Notes: generated by a model from the letters alone, not told the origin. Shown: positions 42,797 to 52,114, counted from the first letter of the stretch. The stretch is 64,000 bases of DNA from Microbacterium sp. Root553 (GCF_001426995.1 NZ_LMFY01000001.1:828712-892711), one strand, 5' to 3'. Numbers and translations: made by a program.

Positions 42797-43877
42797 GGCG
42801 GCGGATCTCCAGGATGATCATGAGGACGAGGTAGGCGCCGCCCGCCGACACGGTGACGACGCCGACGGGGAGCGCGACGGGCATCACGTGCTGCGCGACG
42901 AGGTCGGAGGCGAGCACGAGCACACTCCCGACGAGAGCGGCGAGGCCCAGCGACAGATGCGGGGTGCGTGCGACGAGGCGTGCGATCTGCGGAGCGGCGA
43001 GAGCCACGAACGCGATGGGGCCGCCGACGGTGGTGGCCGCCGCGACGAGGACGACGCCGATCAGCAGCGCCAGGGTGCGCACCAGCGCGGGGCGGGATCC
43101 GGTCGCCGAGGCGACATCGTCGCCGAGGTCGAGCTGGCGCAGGCGCGGCGGGAGGAGCGCGGCCGCGACCACGAACGGCACGGCGCAGAGCACCGCGGTG
43201 CCCAGGCCCGCGGCGGTCACCCCGTTGAGCGATCCCGCGCCCCACGCCGAGGCGAACATCGCCGTGTCGAGTTCGATCTGCAGCAGCATCCAGGTGTTCA
43301 GCGAGGCCAGCATCGCCGAGACGCCGATGCCCACGATGATGAGCCGGAACCCCTGCACGCCGCCTCGCACGGCGAGCAGCCAGATCACCGCGGCGGCGGC
43401 GAGACCGCCGCAGAGCGCCCCAATCGTGCGGGCCGGAAGGCTGGCGGAGACGAAGACCAGAGCGAGCAGCATCCCGGTGAAAGCCCCGCTCGACAACCCG
43501 AGGATGTCGGGGCTCGCGAGCGGATTGCGGGTGACGGTCTGGAAGAGCGCACCGGCGATCGCGAGCAGGGCGCCCACCGCGATGGCCGCCAGGGCCCGCG
43601 GCATCCGCCAGTCCCAGACGACCGTGCGGTCGATCGGCTCGCCGCCGCCGAGCAGGATGCGCACCACCTCGTCGGGCGCGAGCGGGAACGACCCCAGTCC
43701 CAGGGACAGGACGAACAGCGCGGCGAGGACGAGCAGCGAGATCGCGGCGACCAGCAGGCTGCGCACCCGGACAGGCAGCGCCACCGGGCCGATCCGCACG
43801 AGAACGCGGCGGGGGGCTCTGAGGGGAGACGGACGGGAGGACGGCGTGCGGAGGGACGGCCGGCGGAGGACGGTCAC
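42789..43877 (-). CDS. FecCD-family siderophore permease
   Basis: The 362-residue protein has nine to ten membrane helices and the FecCD signatures RMPRALAAIAVGALLAIAG, TRNPLASPDILGL and GGPIAFVALAAPQIAR. The GTG start at 43877 overlaps the preceding permease stop (GTGA). With the next-door permease it should form the heterodimeric membrane channel. Confidence 0.92.
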   Translation of the reverse strand: MTVLRRPSLRTPSSRPSPLRAPRRVLVRIGPVALPVRVRSLLVAAISLLVLAALFVLSLGLGSFPLAPDEVVRILLGGGEPIDRTVVWDWRMPRALAAIAVGALLAIAGALFQTVTRNPLASPDILGLSSGAFTGMLLALVFVSASLPARTIGALCGGLAAAAVIWLLAVRGGVQGFRLIIVGIGVSAMLASLNTWMLLQIELDTAMFASAWGAGSLNGVTAAGLGTAVLCAVPFVVAAALLPPRLRQLDLGDDVASATGSRPALVRTLALLIGVVLVAAATTVGGPIAFVALAAPQIARLVARTPHLSLGLAALVGSVLVLASDLVAQHVMPVALPVGVVTVSAGGAYLVLMIILEIRRRA

Positions 43878-44917
43878 AGTGCACGCGCCTTCCCGCGTCG
43901 GGCGAGGGCGATCAGCACCGGCGCGCCCACCAGTGCGGTGACGATGCCGACGGGCACCTCCGCCGGCGCGATGATCACTCGCCCCAGAACGTCGGAGAGC
44001 AGCACCACCACGGGAGCGAGCACCGCGGACAGCGCGATGATGAGTCGCTGATCCACCCCGAACGTCCACCGGATCACGTGCGGCACCATCAGCCCGACGA
44101 ACGAGATCGGCCCGGCGATCGCGGTCGCGGCGCCGGCCAGCACGGTGACCGCCACGATCACGCCGATGCGGATGCCGACGACGTTGGCGCCCTGTGCGCG
44201 CGCGACGTCGTCGCCGAGGCCCACCGCGTTCAGGCCCGCCGCCAGCACGAGAGCGATCAGCAGCGCGACGACCACGAAGGGGAGCACCGCGACGAGGTCG
44301 TCGAGCCCGCTGCCGAGCAGCGAACCCGCGTTCCAGCTGCGCATCGCCTCGAACGCGTCCGGGTCGCTCAGCGTGAGGCCGGTGGTGATGCCCGACAGCA
44401 CGGCCCCGAGCGCCACCCCCGCCAGGGTGAGCCGGAGGGGATCGGCGGCGCCGCGGCCGGCCGACCCGACGAGGTAGACGGCGACCGTCACCACGAGTGC
44501 TCCGAGGAACGCCAGCCAGATGAACTCGGAGGCGTCATGGAGCCCGAGGAACGCCACCCCGAGGGCGACCGCCACCGCTGCTCCCGCATTGACGCCCAGG
44601 ATGCCGGGATCGGCGAGCGGGTTGCGGGTGAAGGCCTGCACGAGCGCGCCGGCGACGCCCAGAGCGGCTCCCGCGACGAGGCCGACCGCGGTGCGGGGGA
44701 TGCGCAGCTCGAACAGCACGAAGTTCGTCTCGGTGGTGCCGCGACCGGCCATCGAGTCGAACACCGCGGCGGGCGAGAGCGGATTCGCGCCCACGGTGAG
44801 CGAGAGCAGCACGGCCAGCACGAGAGCGCCGCACAGGACGATCGTGCCTGTCGCTGCCCGTGCCGCACGTCGCGGCAGCGGGGCCGCGGTCGGTCCCGCC
44901 GCGGAGACCGCGGTCAC
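43874..44917 (-). CDS. FecCD-family siderophore permease (partner)
   Basis: The 347-residue permease shows RIPRTAVGLVAGAALGVAGA, TRNPLADPGILGVNAG and GPISFVGLMVPHVIRW. The GTG start at 44917 overlaps the binding-protein stop by four bases, giving a chain of overlaps along the operon. Confidence 0.92.
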   Translation of the reverse strand: MTAVSAAGPTAAPLPRRAARAATGTIVLCGALVLAVLLSLTVGANPLSPAAVFDSMAGRGTTETNFVLFELRIPRTAVGLVAGAALGVAGALVQAFTRNPLADPGILGVNAGAAVAVALGVAFLGLHDASEFIWLAFLGALVVTVAVYLVGSAGRGAADPLRLTLAGVALGAVLSGITTGLTLSDPDAFEAMRSWNAGSLLGSGLDDLVAVLPFVVVALLIALVLAAGLNAVGLGDDVARAQGANVVGIRIGVIVAVTVLAGAATAIAGPISFVGLMVPHVIRWTFGVDQRLIIALSAVLAPVVVLLSDVLGRVIIAPAEVPVGIVTALVGAPVLIALARRGKARAL

Positions 44918-45855
44918 CGGTTCGCTTCGAGGTACTTCTCGATGTCGTCGAGCACGGCCTGCGCGCCCTTCGGTCCGACGCCCGAGACCCAGTAGGCGGT
45001 GTCGACGAGGGTCACCCGACCGAAGGCATCCGCGTTCTGCGTGAGCGCGGCGGGGATCGCCGACTCGTCGTCGACGTCGGCCGCGGTCACGAAGACGTTG
45101 TCGGCCGCCGCGTCGACGATGTTCTCGGGCGAGATGTCGGCCTGCAGACCGTCGGCCCAGTCCTGGTCGGGGATCGTGTAGCCGACGCACTCGAGCAGGC
45201 TGCCCGCGAACGACACCGGACCGTACAGGCTGAGGGTCGTCTCGTCGCGCGGACGGATGAGCTGCGCCGTCTCGCCGTCGACCGCGTACTCGTCGCTGAG
45301 GCTCTCGCACCGCTCGTCGACGGCGGTCAGCAGGTCTGACACCTCGTCCTCGCGGTTCAGCGCCTCGCCGATGAGCTGCGCGTTGTCGCGCCACGGGTCG
45401 GCCTGGGTCTCGATGAAGACCGTGGGGGCGATGGCCGAGAGCTGCTCGTAGAGCGCCGAGTGGCGGGCCTCCGTGCCGAGGATCAGGTCGGGCTTCAGTG
45501 CGGCGATGGCCTCGAGGTCGGGCTCGGGCACCGTGCCGACCCCCTCGACGCCGTCGACTCCGAGGTAGGCCGGGGTGCTCGCGACGTTCGAGGCGACCGC
45601 CGCACCCACCGGCGTGATGCCGACGGCCACGGCGGTGTCGAGCTCCAGCGGCTCCAGGGTCACGACGCGCTCGACGTCGTCGGGGACCTCGGTGGCCCCA
45701 CGCGCGTGCTCGACGGCGTGCGTGCCGGCGGACTCGCCGGAGGCCGCGGCATCGGCGGGCGCGGGGTCGGGGGCGGAGCATCCGGTGAGCACGAGGACGG
45801 CTGTCGCCGAGACGGCGAGGGCGGACGACAGGGGGCGGCGGAGGCGTGCGGACAC
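44914..45855 (-). CDS. Iron-siderophore substrate-binding lipoprotein
   Basis: The 313-residue protein has a lipoprotein signal ending in LTGC (Cys about residue 25) and a class III binding fold with ALKPDLILGTEARHSAL, IAPTVFIETQADPW and GVGPKGAQAVLDDIEKYL. It binds a ferric siderophore outside the membrane. It is the first gene of the five-gene iron operon, and an iron box lies about 45-63 bases upstream. Confidence 0.92.
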   Translation of the reverse strand: MSARLRRPLSSALAVSATAVLVLTGCSAPDPAPADAAASGESAGTHAVEHARGATEVPDDVERVVTLEPLELDTAVAVGITPVGAAVASNVASTPAYLGVDGVEGVGTVPEPDLEAIAALKPDLILGTEARHSALYEQLSAIAPTVFIETQADPWRDNAQLIGEALNREDEVSDLLTAVDERCESLSDEYAVDGETAQLIRPRDETTLSLYGPVSFAGSLLECVGYTIPDQDWADGLQADISPENIVDAAADNVFVTAADVDDESAIPAALTQNADAFGRVTLVDTAYWVSGVGPKGAQAVLDDIEKYLEANR

Positions 45856-45899
45856 GGCGAAGACCTTTCGGGGATCTGCGGGAGAGGCGGCGGGGCCGG

Positions 45900-45918
45900 T
45901 TAGGTAAGGCTAACAAAC
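45900..45918. promoter_or_regulatory. DtxR/IdeR-type iron box
   Basis: TTAGGTAAGGCTAACAAAC matches the 19-base DtxR/IdeR consensus (TTAGGTTAGSCTAACCTAA) at 15 positions. It sits upstream of the siderophore operon start, where iron-loaded DtxR-type repressor would block transcription. Confidence 0.75.
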
Positions 45919-46060
45919 CTGCATCCGGGAAGAGAAGTCGGCATCCGGAGAATTCCATTCACGCGCATCCATCCAGGTGCGACGGGCGTACCCTGGAGAG
46001 GAGGACGGACCGTCCGAGAAGATCTCCCGGCACCGCGACCGTCCAGGAGAGGAGCCACCC

Positions 46061-46813
46061 GTGGCTCAGTACGACGTCTCGAACCGCTCGGCGATCGTGA
46101 CGGGAGCGGGAAGCGGAATCGGTCGTTCGACCGCTCTGCTGCTCGCCCGGAACGGCGCATCCGTCGTCGTGAACGACCTGAACGCGGAACACGCGAACGC
46201 GGTCGTCGAAGAGATCCACGCCGCCGGCGGCATCGCCGAGGCCTCCGTCGGCGACGCCACCGACGTCGAGTGGATCGCATCCTCGGTCGAGCTCGCGAAT
46301 TCACTCGCCCCACTGCGCATCGGCGTCAACAACGCCGGCATCGGCGGAGCATCCGCCCCCACGGCCGAGTACGACGACGCCGCGTGGGACAAGGTCATCT
46401 CGATCAACCTCAACGCCGTGTTCCGCAACATGAAGGCGCAGATCCCGTCGATCCTCACCAACGGCGGAGGGTCGGTCGTGAACATCGCGTCGATCCTCGG
46501 CAGCGTCGGCTTCGTCGGCTCTCCCGCCTACGTCGCGGCCAAGCACGCGGTGGTCGGCATGACCAAGTCGGCCGCCCTCGAGTACTCCGCCCAGGGCGTG
46601 CGCGTGAACTCGGTCGGTCCCGGATTCATCGACACCCCGCTGCTCGCGACCATGGGCGACGAGGCGAAGGAGTTCCTCGTCAGCAAGCACCCGATCGGAC
46701 GCCTCGGCCAGGCCGACGAGGTCGCGAACCTCATCGCGTTCCTCGCCAGCGACGCCGCGAGCTTCATCACCGGCAGCTACCACCTCGTCGACGGCGGCTA
46801 CACCGCCCTCTGA
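46061..46813 (+). CDS. SDR-family oxidoreductase (classical)
   Basis: The 250-residue enzyme has TGAGSGIGRST, VNNAGIGG, the Ser-Tyr-Lys site (INIASILG, PAYVAAKHAV) and C-terminal GSYHLVDGGY. It uses NAD(P) on an unknown alcohol or ketone. The GTG start at 46061 follows AGGAGAGGAG. It is not in an operon; the iron operon is divergent and the MFS gene convergent. Confidence 0.92.
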   Translation: MAQYDVSNRSAIVTGAGSGIGRSTALLLARNGASVVVNDLNAEHANAVVEEIHAAGGIAEASVGDATDVEWIASSVELANSLAPLRIGVNNAGIGGASAPTAEYDDAAWDKVISINLNAVFRNMKAQIPSILTNGGGSVVNIASILGSVGFVGSPAYVAAKHAVVGMTKSAALEYSAQGVRVNSVGPGFIDTPLLATMGDEAKEFLVSKHPIGRLGQADEVANLIAFLASDAASFITGSYHLVDGGYTAL

Positions 46814-46898
46814 GTCGCGGATGCCGGTGGCCCGGCGGCCGGGGCCGGTGCCCGGTATCGCCCGGATGCCGGATGCCGGGGCCGGTGTGCAGGGCGCA

Positions 46899-46945
46899 GG
46901 CACGGATGCAGGATCAGACGGGCCACCCGGCCCTGCATCCGTGCC
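46899..46945. terminator. 14-bp perfect hairpin between convergent genes
   Basis: GGCACGGATGCAGG at 46899-46912 pairs exactly with CCTGCATCCGTGCC at 46932-46945. It lies between the SDR and MFS stops and is probably a bidirectional terminator. The rest of 46814-47006 shows GGATGCCGG repeats and no gene. Confidence 0.65.
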
Positions 46946-47006
46946 CCGCTCCTGCATCCGGACCCAGGGTCGACACGTCAGCAGCCCGGATCCCGGACGT
47001 CCGGGA

Positions 47007-48227
47007 CTACCTCGGCGTGCGCGCCGCCAGCGCCCCGGCGAGCAGCACCGCGACCAGGGCCGCCGCCGGCGCGACGATCAGCCCGGCCCGCAGGCTCTGG
47101 GTGTCGGCGATGAATCCGACGACCGGCGGGGAGAGCAGGAAGCCCAGCCGCAGCAGCCACGACACGACCGTCAGACCGACCCCCGGGCGCAGCCCCGGCA
47201 GCTCGTCGGCGGCGTGCATGGCGGCGGGGATGAGGGTCGCGATCCCGAAGCCGATGGCCGCGAAGCCCGCGATCGTGCCGGGGACGCTGGGAAAGATCAG
47301 CGCGAGGGTCATGCCGACCGCCGCGATCAGGCCGCCGACGACGGCCACAGCTCGCTGTCCGAAGCGGTCGGTCATCCCGTCGCCCAGCATCCGCCCGATG
47401 AACTGGGCGCCCACGAGGGCGATGAAACCGAGCGGCGCGATCGCGGCAGCGGCGCCGAGCGACTCCGAGAGATAGAGGGTCGCCCACGAGTTCCCCGCAT
47501 CCTCGGCGATCGCTCCGGCCATGGCGATCAGTGTCAGAGCGATCACCATCAGCACGATCCGCGGGCTGACACCGCGGCGCACCGACGATGCGACCTCTGC
47601 GGGTTCGGCCACGGCCCGGGCGTCGGCCTCCTCATCGCGTCCCGGCAGGCAGAACCTCAGCGCCGTGAGCGCCACCGCCGCGAACACCGCGGTCGAGATT
47701 CCCAGGTGCACGCCGAGGGGCAGCTGCAGCGCGATGGCCGCCGCGGCCATTCCGCCACCGACGACCGCGCCGATCGACCAGATCGCGTGGAACGTGTTGA
47801 TGATCGACCGACCGTACCGACGCTGCACACGCAGGCCGTGGGCGTTCTGCGCCACGTCGGTGATCGCATCGAAGGCGCCACCGCACAGCAGGGCGACCGC
47901 GAAGAGGATGCCCGTGGGCGACAGCGCCGCGGCGAGAAGTCCGAGGGCGGTCGCGATCGTGCCGAACACGGCGATGCGCGCCGATCCGAACCGGCGGATC
48001 AGCACTGCGGATAGAAGGCCCGCGGCTATCGCCCCCGCGGGGAAGGCGGCGATAGCGAGGCCGTAGCCGACGTTGTCGAGCTCGAGGGCCGTCTTGATCT
48101 CGGGGTACCGCGGGAGGATGTTGGCGAACAGCGCCCCGTTGGTGAAGAACAACGCCGAGACGGCGATGCGCGCTCGGGTCGTTGCGCGATCCGGAGCGGC
48201 GGATCGAATCGATTCGACAGTCGTCAT
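47007..48227 (-). CDS. MFS transporter
   Basis: The 406-residue protein has twelve predicted membrane helices and the Fucose permease/YfkH-like pattern (FFTNGALFANILPRYPEI, GYGLAIAAFPAGAIAAGL, LCGGAFDAITDVAQNAHGLR). The central loop after helix six is charged. Substrate unknown; sugar or drug export are both possible. It stands alone with the start ATG at 48227. Confidence 0.88.
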   Translation of the reverse strand: MTTVESIRSAAPDRATTRARIAVSALFFTNGALFANILPRYPEIKTALELDNVGYGLAIAAFPAGAIAAGLLSAVLIRRFGSARIAVFGTIATALGLLAAALSPTGILFAVALLCGGAFDAITDVAQNAHGLRVQRRYGRSIINTFHAIWSIGAVVGGGMAAAAIALQLPLGVHLGISTAVFAAVALTALRFCLPGRDEEADARAVAEPAEVASSVRRGVSPRIVLMVIALTLIAMAGAIAEDAGNSWATLYLSESLGAAAAIAPLGFIALVGAQFIGRMLGDGMTDRFGQRAVAVVGGLIAAVGMTLALIFPSVPGTIAGFAAIGFGIATLIPAAMHAADELPGLRPGVGLTVVSWLLRLGFLLSPPVVGFIADTQSLRAGLIVAPAAALVAVLLAGALAARTPR

Positions 48228-48325
48228 GTCGACGACGTTACACGCTCACGCGCGCGCCCGCCCTCACCGAGACGCGCTGCGCCGACGACCCCCGCGCCGC
48301 GCCTGCGCCATCCCCCGATCCCCCG

Positions 48326-48655
48326 TCACGCACTCATGGCGTGCAGCGGCGGTCGCGTCGAGACCGCGACGGCGAACTCGTCGCGGGTCAGGTCGAGTCC
48401 GCCCGCAGAGCCCGCGGCGTTCATCATCGCGGTGACCAGCGCACGGTCGATCTCCGACGGCCGATCCATCGCGATCCGGAGCGGGATGGACGCATGCACC
48501 CACAGTGTTTCGACCACACCGCCGTCCATCGCCAGAGTGAGCGGGAACGACTCGTTCCGTCGCAGCTTGGTCATGGCCACCATGCGCAGATGAGTGAGCG
48601 TGCGGTCATCGATCTCGATGCGCTCGGCGGTGTTTCCGTAGGTCAGGTGGCCCAT
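48326..48655 (-). CDS. DUF7882-like small protein, 109 residues
   Basis: The protein (MGHLTYGN, FDD-like IEIDDRTLTHLRMV, KLRRNESFPLTL) resembles a small family common in Microbacteriaceae, annotated as DUF7882; the function is unknown. A CTAGGT-T-ACCTAG palindrome lies 43-55 bases upstream, and the MarR gene upstream on the same strand may control it. Confidence 0.75.
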   Translation of the reverse strand: MGHLTYGNTAERIEIDDRTLTHLRMVAMTKLRRNESFPLTLAMDGGVVETLWVHASIPLRIAMDRPSEIDRALVTAMMNAAGSAGGLDLTRDEFAVAVSTRPPLHAMSA

Positions 48656-48697
48656 GATCTCTCCTTCAGGCGAAGACTTCGCTTGATAGATAGATTA

Positions 48698-48710
48698 CTA
48701 GGTTACCTAG
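48698..48710. promoter_or_regulatory. CTAGGTTACCTAG palindrome, candidate MarR site
   Basis: A perfect 6-1-6 palindrome upstream of the DUF7882-like gene. Related sites lie at 49224-49236 and 52052-52064, all near genes next to the two MarR regulators. Confidence 0.6.
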
Positions 48711-48727
48711 CTAAACGAAAGCCGGAG

Positions 48728-49177
48728 TTAAGGGATCTCGCCGATCTCCTCGATCAGGCGACGCAGGAAGCGGCCCACGACCTCGGTCTGCTCGGGGGTG
48801 AACTCGCTCGCGATCGCCTCGACCCTCTGCGTGAGCTCGTCGGCCGGCGAGTGGAGATCGCGCAGCGAGGCGCGGAGCACTTTCGAGCGCGCATCGTCGG
48901 GGTGCGGTGCCACCACGATCTGCCCGCGCTCCTGCAGACGACGCAGCAGGCTCGTGATCGCCGCCGTGCTCACGTTCAGGTGGGCTGCGAGCCCTCCGGG
49001 CGTCGCCGGCGCATCGTCCGGGGCATCGACGATGTACCGCATGGCCTCGCGGTCGGTGTCATTGGGGGCGCGGACCGCCGCGAGTCGTCGCGCGAGTTGC
49101 GCTTCGGCACGGCGGAGTTCATCGACACGGGCGACCAGGTCGGTCTTCGCCGTGCGGACGTGGATATTCATCTTCAT
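48728..49177 (-). CDS. MarR-family transcriptional regulator
   Basis: The 149-residue protein shows a winged helix (ATPGGLAAHLNVSTAAITSLL RRLQERG) flanked by long dimerisation helices, and wing HPDDARSKVLRASL. Such proteins respond to phenolics, oxidants or antibiotics. It is divergent from a second MarR gene at 49326, with a CTAG-type site between them, and upstream of the DUF7882-like gene. Confidence 0.9.
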   Translation of the reverse strand: MKMNIHVRTAKTDLVARVDELRRAEAQLARRLAAVRAPNDTDREAMRYIVDAPDDAPATPGGLAAHLNVSTAAITSLLRRLQERGQIVVAPHPDDARSKVLRASLRDLHSPADELTQRVEAIASEFTPEQTEVVGRFLRRLIEEIGEIP

Positions 49178-49223
49178 GCGACACCCCCTGAAACTTCCAT
49201 GCTACTACTCGGAAGCCACGTAA

Positions 49224-49236
49224 CCAGGTGAGCTAG
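49224..49236. promoter_or_regulatory. CCAGGTGAGCTAG site between divergent MarR genes
   Basis: Reverse complement CTAGCTCACCTGG; agrees at most positions with the palindromes at 48698 and 52052. It lies in the shared promoter region of both MarR genes and may be an autoregulatory site. Confidence 0.55.
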
Positions 49237-49325
49237 CTATATATCTGTACGCAGTATCTCGGCGTGGGTGCCAAGATAGAGGCCTGCGCCGATGAGGCTC
49301 TGAGCACCGACGAGGAGGTGGCGTG

Positions 49326-49886
49326 ATGGAGAACTCCGAAGAGTTCACCCGTTCCGGCTACTGGTATCCGGACGCCGAATCAGCCAGCACCGTCGACGTG
49401 CTGAATCTGCTTCGTCGCTACAGATCGGCCGAGACGGCCATGCGCGCCCGCACGCGCGTCTCGATGAAGATGAACGAGACCGATCTGGTCGCCCTGCGGT
49501 TCCTGCTGCGCGAACAGCGTGCGGGTCGCATCGTGCGTCCGATCGACATCGCTCGCATGCTCGACATCTCGACGGCGTCCACGACGACCCTGATCGACCG
49601 GCTCGAGAAGGGCGGGCACGCCCGCCGCGAGCGCCACCCCACCGACAGGCGGGCCGGCGTCGTCGTCCCCACGGTCAGCAGTGACGACGAGGTGCGCGAC
49701 ACTCTCGGTGCCATGCACCGTCGGATGCTCGCGCTCGTCGACGAGATGAGCGACAGGGAGCGCGCCGTCGTGACGCGGTTCCTCGCCGGGATGACCTCGG
49801 CGATCGAAGAGGCGAGCGATCTCGATCAGGAGCTGCGCGACGTCATCCGCTCGCATGAGGAGTCGGAGGGGGAGGCGGGCGAGTAG
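49326..49886 (+). CDS. MarR-family transcriptional regulator (divergent partner)
   Basis: The 186-residue protein has IDIARMLDISTASTTTLIDRL as recognition region and wing HPTDRRAGVVVPTVSS. ATG 49326 is used (GAGGAGG nearby); GTG 49323 immediately precedes it. The N-terminal 30 residues are an extension beyond the usual MarR length of about 150. It is convergent with the MFS transporter and divergent from the other MarR. Confidence 0.9.
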   Translation: MENSEEFTRSGYWYPDAESASTVDVLNLLRRYRSAETAMRARTRVSMKMNETDLVALRFLLREQRAGRIVRPIDIARMLDISTASTTTLIDRLEKGGHARRERHPTDRRAGVVVPTVSSDDEVRDTLGAMHRRMLALVDEMSDRERAVVTRFLAGMTSAIEEASDLDQELRDVIRSHEESEGEAGE

Positions 49887-49903
49887 CCCGACTCCCCCTC
49901 GAC

Positions 49904-51460
49904 TCACGCCTTCTCGGCAGCCCCTTCGCCCTCGGCATCCGCATCGGCGAGACGCTCGGGGAACAGCTCGTCCAGATCGAGGTCGGGGTTGTCCTCCTGC
50001 GTCTCGACCAGCTCGACAGCCTCTTCGTGCGTCTGCACGCTCGGCATGGCACCCGGCAGCGGACGCCGCGCCGACTCCTTGAGCACGACGACCGCGATGA
50101 AGCCGGCGATCGACGTCCCGATGACGTAGAAGGCCGGTGCGAGCGACGACCCCGTCATCTGCACCAGTGCCTCCATGACCACCGGTGCGGTACCGGCGAA
50201 CAGGGCGACGGCCAGATTGTAGGAGATGCCCATGCCGCCGTACCGCGATGACGTCGGGAAGAGCGCGGGCAGCGACGAGGCGAGGTTCGCCACGTAGAAG
50301 GTGACCGGGAACGCCAGCAGCGCGAGGCCGAGCAGCGTCGACCAGATCTCGCCGTGCATCATGAACAGGAACGCGGGGACGGCGAGGACGATCGCCGAGA
50401 TCGAGCCGACGAACAGCACCTTCTTGCGACCGATGCGGTCGGACAGCTTGCCGGTGAGCGGGATGCACAGGGCCATCGCGACCAGCACGGGCAGCGTCAG
50501 CAGCGTGCCGTGCACCTCGTCGTAGCCGAGGGTTCCGGTCAGATAGGTCGGCATGTACGAGGTCAGCGCGTAGCCGACGGTGTTCGCAGCCGCGACGAGC
50601 ACGAACGCCGTGAGGAGCTCACGCCAGTAGGCACGGATCAGGGCGAGCACGCCCTTCGGTGCATCCGCCGCGGCCTGCGCCTCGTCGGACGCGCGCGCGG
50701 CGGCATCCTGCGCCTCCTGGAAGGCGGGGGTGTCCTCGATCTTGAGGCGGAAGTAGATCGCGATGAGCCCCAGCGGCAGTGCGACGAGGAACGGGATGCG
50801 CCAGGCGAAGCCCTGCATGGTCTCCGCCGAGAGGGTGAGCTGGAGGATCGAGACGAAGGCGGCGCCGATCGCGAAGCCCATGTACGAGCCGAGGTCGAGC
50901 AGCGAGGCGTAGAAGCCGCGGCGCTTGTCGGGCGCGTACTCGGTGATGAACGTGGTGGCGCCGGCGTACTCGCCGCCGGTCGAGAAGCCCTGGGCGAGCT
51001 TGAGCACGATCAGCAGGATCGGCGCCCAGACGCCGATGACCGAGAAGTCGGGCAGCACGCCGATGAGGAAGGTCGCGGCCGCCATCATGATCAGGGTGAA
51101 CGCGAGCACGCGCTGTCGACCCAGACGGTCTCCGAGCTGGCCGAGGACGATGCCGCCGAGCGGGCGCGCGACGAAGGTCACCGCGAAGACGCCGAGAGAG
51201 AAGAGCGACTGGGCTCCGGCGGAGGCATCCGGCAGGAAAGCCCGGCCGATGATGACGGCGAGATAGCCGTACACGCCGATGTCGTACCACTCCATGAGGT
51301 TCCCGACCACGGTGCCGGCGACGGCGCGGCGCAGCATCGGGCGGTCGACCACGGTGACGTCCTCGACCGTGAGGCGTCGCGGTTCGTCCTTCACCGGTCG
51401 CAGACGACGCAGGAGTCGCTGCCACAGGGTCGGGACCTGGTTCTTCAAGGGATCGGACAT
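49904..51460 (-). CDS. MFS metabolite:H+ symporter (ProP/ShiA-like)
   Basis: The 518-residue protein has twelve helices with GNLMEWYDIGVYGYLAV, LAQGFSTGGEYAGATTF and GQLGDRLGRQ, the hallmarks of the metabolite:proton symporter group that includes ProP and ShiA. Glycine betaine, proline, shikimate or a dicarboxylate could be the substrate. A charged C-terminal tail of about 50 residues recalls ProP. The MSDPLK start at 51460 is preferred to 51472. Confidence 0.9.
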   Translation of the reverse strand: MSDPLKNQVPTLWQRLLRRLRPVKDEPRRLTVEDVTVVDRPMLRRAVAGTVVGNLMEWYDIGVYGYLAVIIGRAFLPDASAGAQSLFSLGVFAVTFVARPLGGIVLGQLGDRLGRQRVLAFTLIMMAAATFLIGVLPDFSVIGVWAPILLIVLKLAQGFSTGGEYAGATTFITEYAPDKRRGFYASLLDLGSYMGFAIGAAFVSILQLTLSAETMQGFAWRIPFLVALPLGLIAIYFRLKIEDTPAFQEAQDAAARASDEAQAAADAPKGVLALIRAYWRELLTAFVLVAAANTVGYALTSYMPTYLTGTLGYDEVHGTLLTLPVLVAMALCIPLTGKLSDRIGRKKVLFVGSISAIVLAVPAFLFMMHGEIWSTLLGLALLAFPVTFYVANLASSLPALFPTSSRYGGMGISYNLAVALFAGTAPVVMEALVQMTGSSLAPAFYVIGTSIAGFIAVVVLKESARRPLPGAMPSVQTHEEAVELVETQEDNPDLDLDELFPERLADADAEGEGAAEKA

Positions 51461-51562
51461 GCCGTCAATCATCTCTCTCGTGGTGGCCGGTCCCGGTATT
51501 CGGGGCCGGACATGAAGCGAGGAGGCGACTCTCGTCGCCTCCCCGCTCGGTGCAGACCGTTC

Positions 51563-51733
51563 TCAGTTGAGAGCGTCCTTGACGTTCTCGCCGGCCTTCT
51601 TGACGTTGGCCTTGGCCTGGTCCGCGCGGCCCTCGGCCTCGAGCTTCTCGTTGTCGGTCACCTTGCCGACGGTCTCCTTCGCCTTGCCGGCGAGGTCCTG
51701 AGCGGCGTTCTTGATCTTGTCATCGAGTCCCAT
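51563..51733 (-). CDS. CsbD-family stress protein, 56 residues
   Basis: MGLDDKIKNAAQDLAGKAKE and further KETVGKV/KANVKKA helices match the CsbD family, small helical proteins expressed under general stress. The start is ATG 51733 behind AGAAAGGAT. It follows the small membrane protein gene at 52023 on the same strand after 38 bases and may be co-transcribed. Confidence 0.92.
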   Translation of the reverse strand: MGLDDKIKNAAQDLAGKAKETVGKVTDNEKLEAEGRADQAKANVKKAGENVKDALN

Positions 51734-51771
51734 GGGGGATCCTTTCTCTTCTCTGCGGTGGTCGGGGGGAG

Positions 51772-52023
51772 TCAGAGGGGGAGGCCGAACGTGGCCGCCA
51801 TCATGAGCGGCATCGTCGCCGCGGCGATCAGTGCGACCAGTGCCGCGGCACGCCAAGCCCCATGGCGTGCCGCGGCGGTCAGGGGCGCGCGTCCGACACC
51901 GGTCGCGCGCCCCACAGCCTCGCTGGCGGGTAACGGTGCGAGGCTGACCGCCGTCGAGAGCGCAGACGATGCGTCGAAAGAATCTGGGGAGACGCGGGTG
52001 GGGGAATTCGTTGCCCTGGACAT
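51772..52023 (-). CDS. Small protein with C-terminal membrane segment, 83 residues
   Basis: No family recognised. The N-terminal 55 residues are Ser/Ala/Thr-rich and polar; the last 25 (AALVALIAAATMPLMMAATFG) form one membrane helix. A good AGGAAGG ribosome site seven bases upstream of ATG 52023 supports it. It shares its promoter region, with a CTAGGTGAACTAG site, with the divergent NmrA-type gene and may form an operon with CsbD. Confidence 0.7.
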   Translation of the reverse strand: MSRATNSPTRVSPDSFDASSALSTAVSLAPLPASEAVGRATGVGRAPLTAAARHGAWRAAALVALIAAATMPLMMAATFGLPL

Positions 52024-52051
52024 GTGATCACCTTCCTCGCGGTAAAGGTTA

Positions 52052-52064
52052 CTAGGTGAACTAG
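52052..52064. promoter_or_regulatory. CTAGGTGAACTAG site, candidate MarR operator
   Basis: This ACTAG/CTAGT dyad lies 28-40 bases upstream of the small protein gene and 51-63 bases upstream of the NmrA-type gene. TTACTAGGT is shared exactly with the site at 48698, and a further half site TCACCCTAG follows at 52072. Confidence 0.6.
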
Positions 52065-52114
52065 TGATTTGTCACCCTAGCGATAATTCGGCCGGACCGG
52101 CCTACTCTCGAAAC

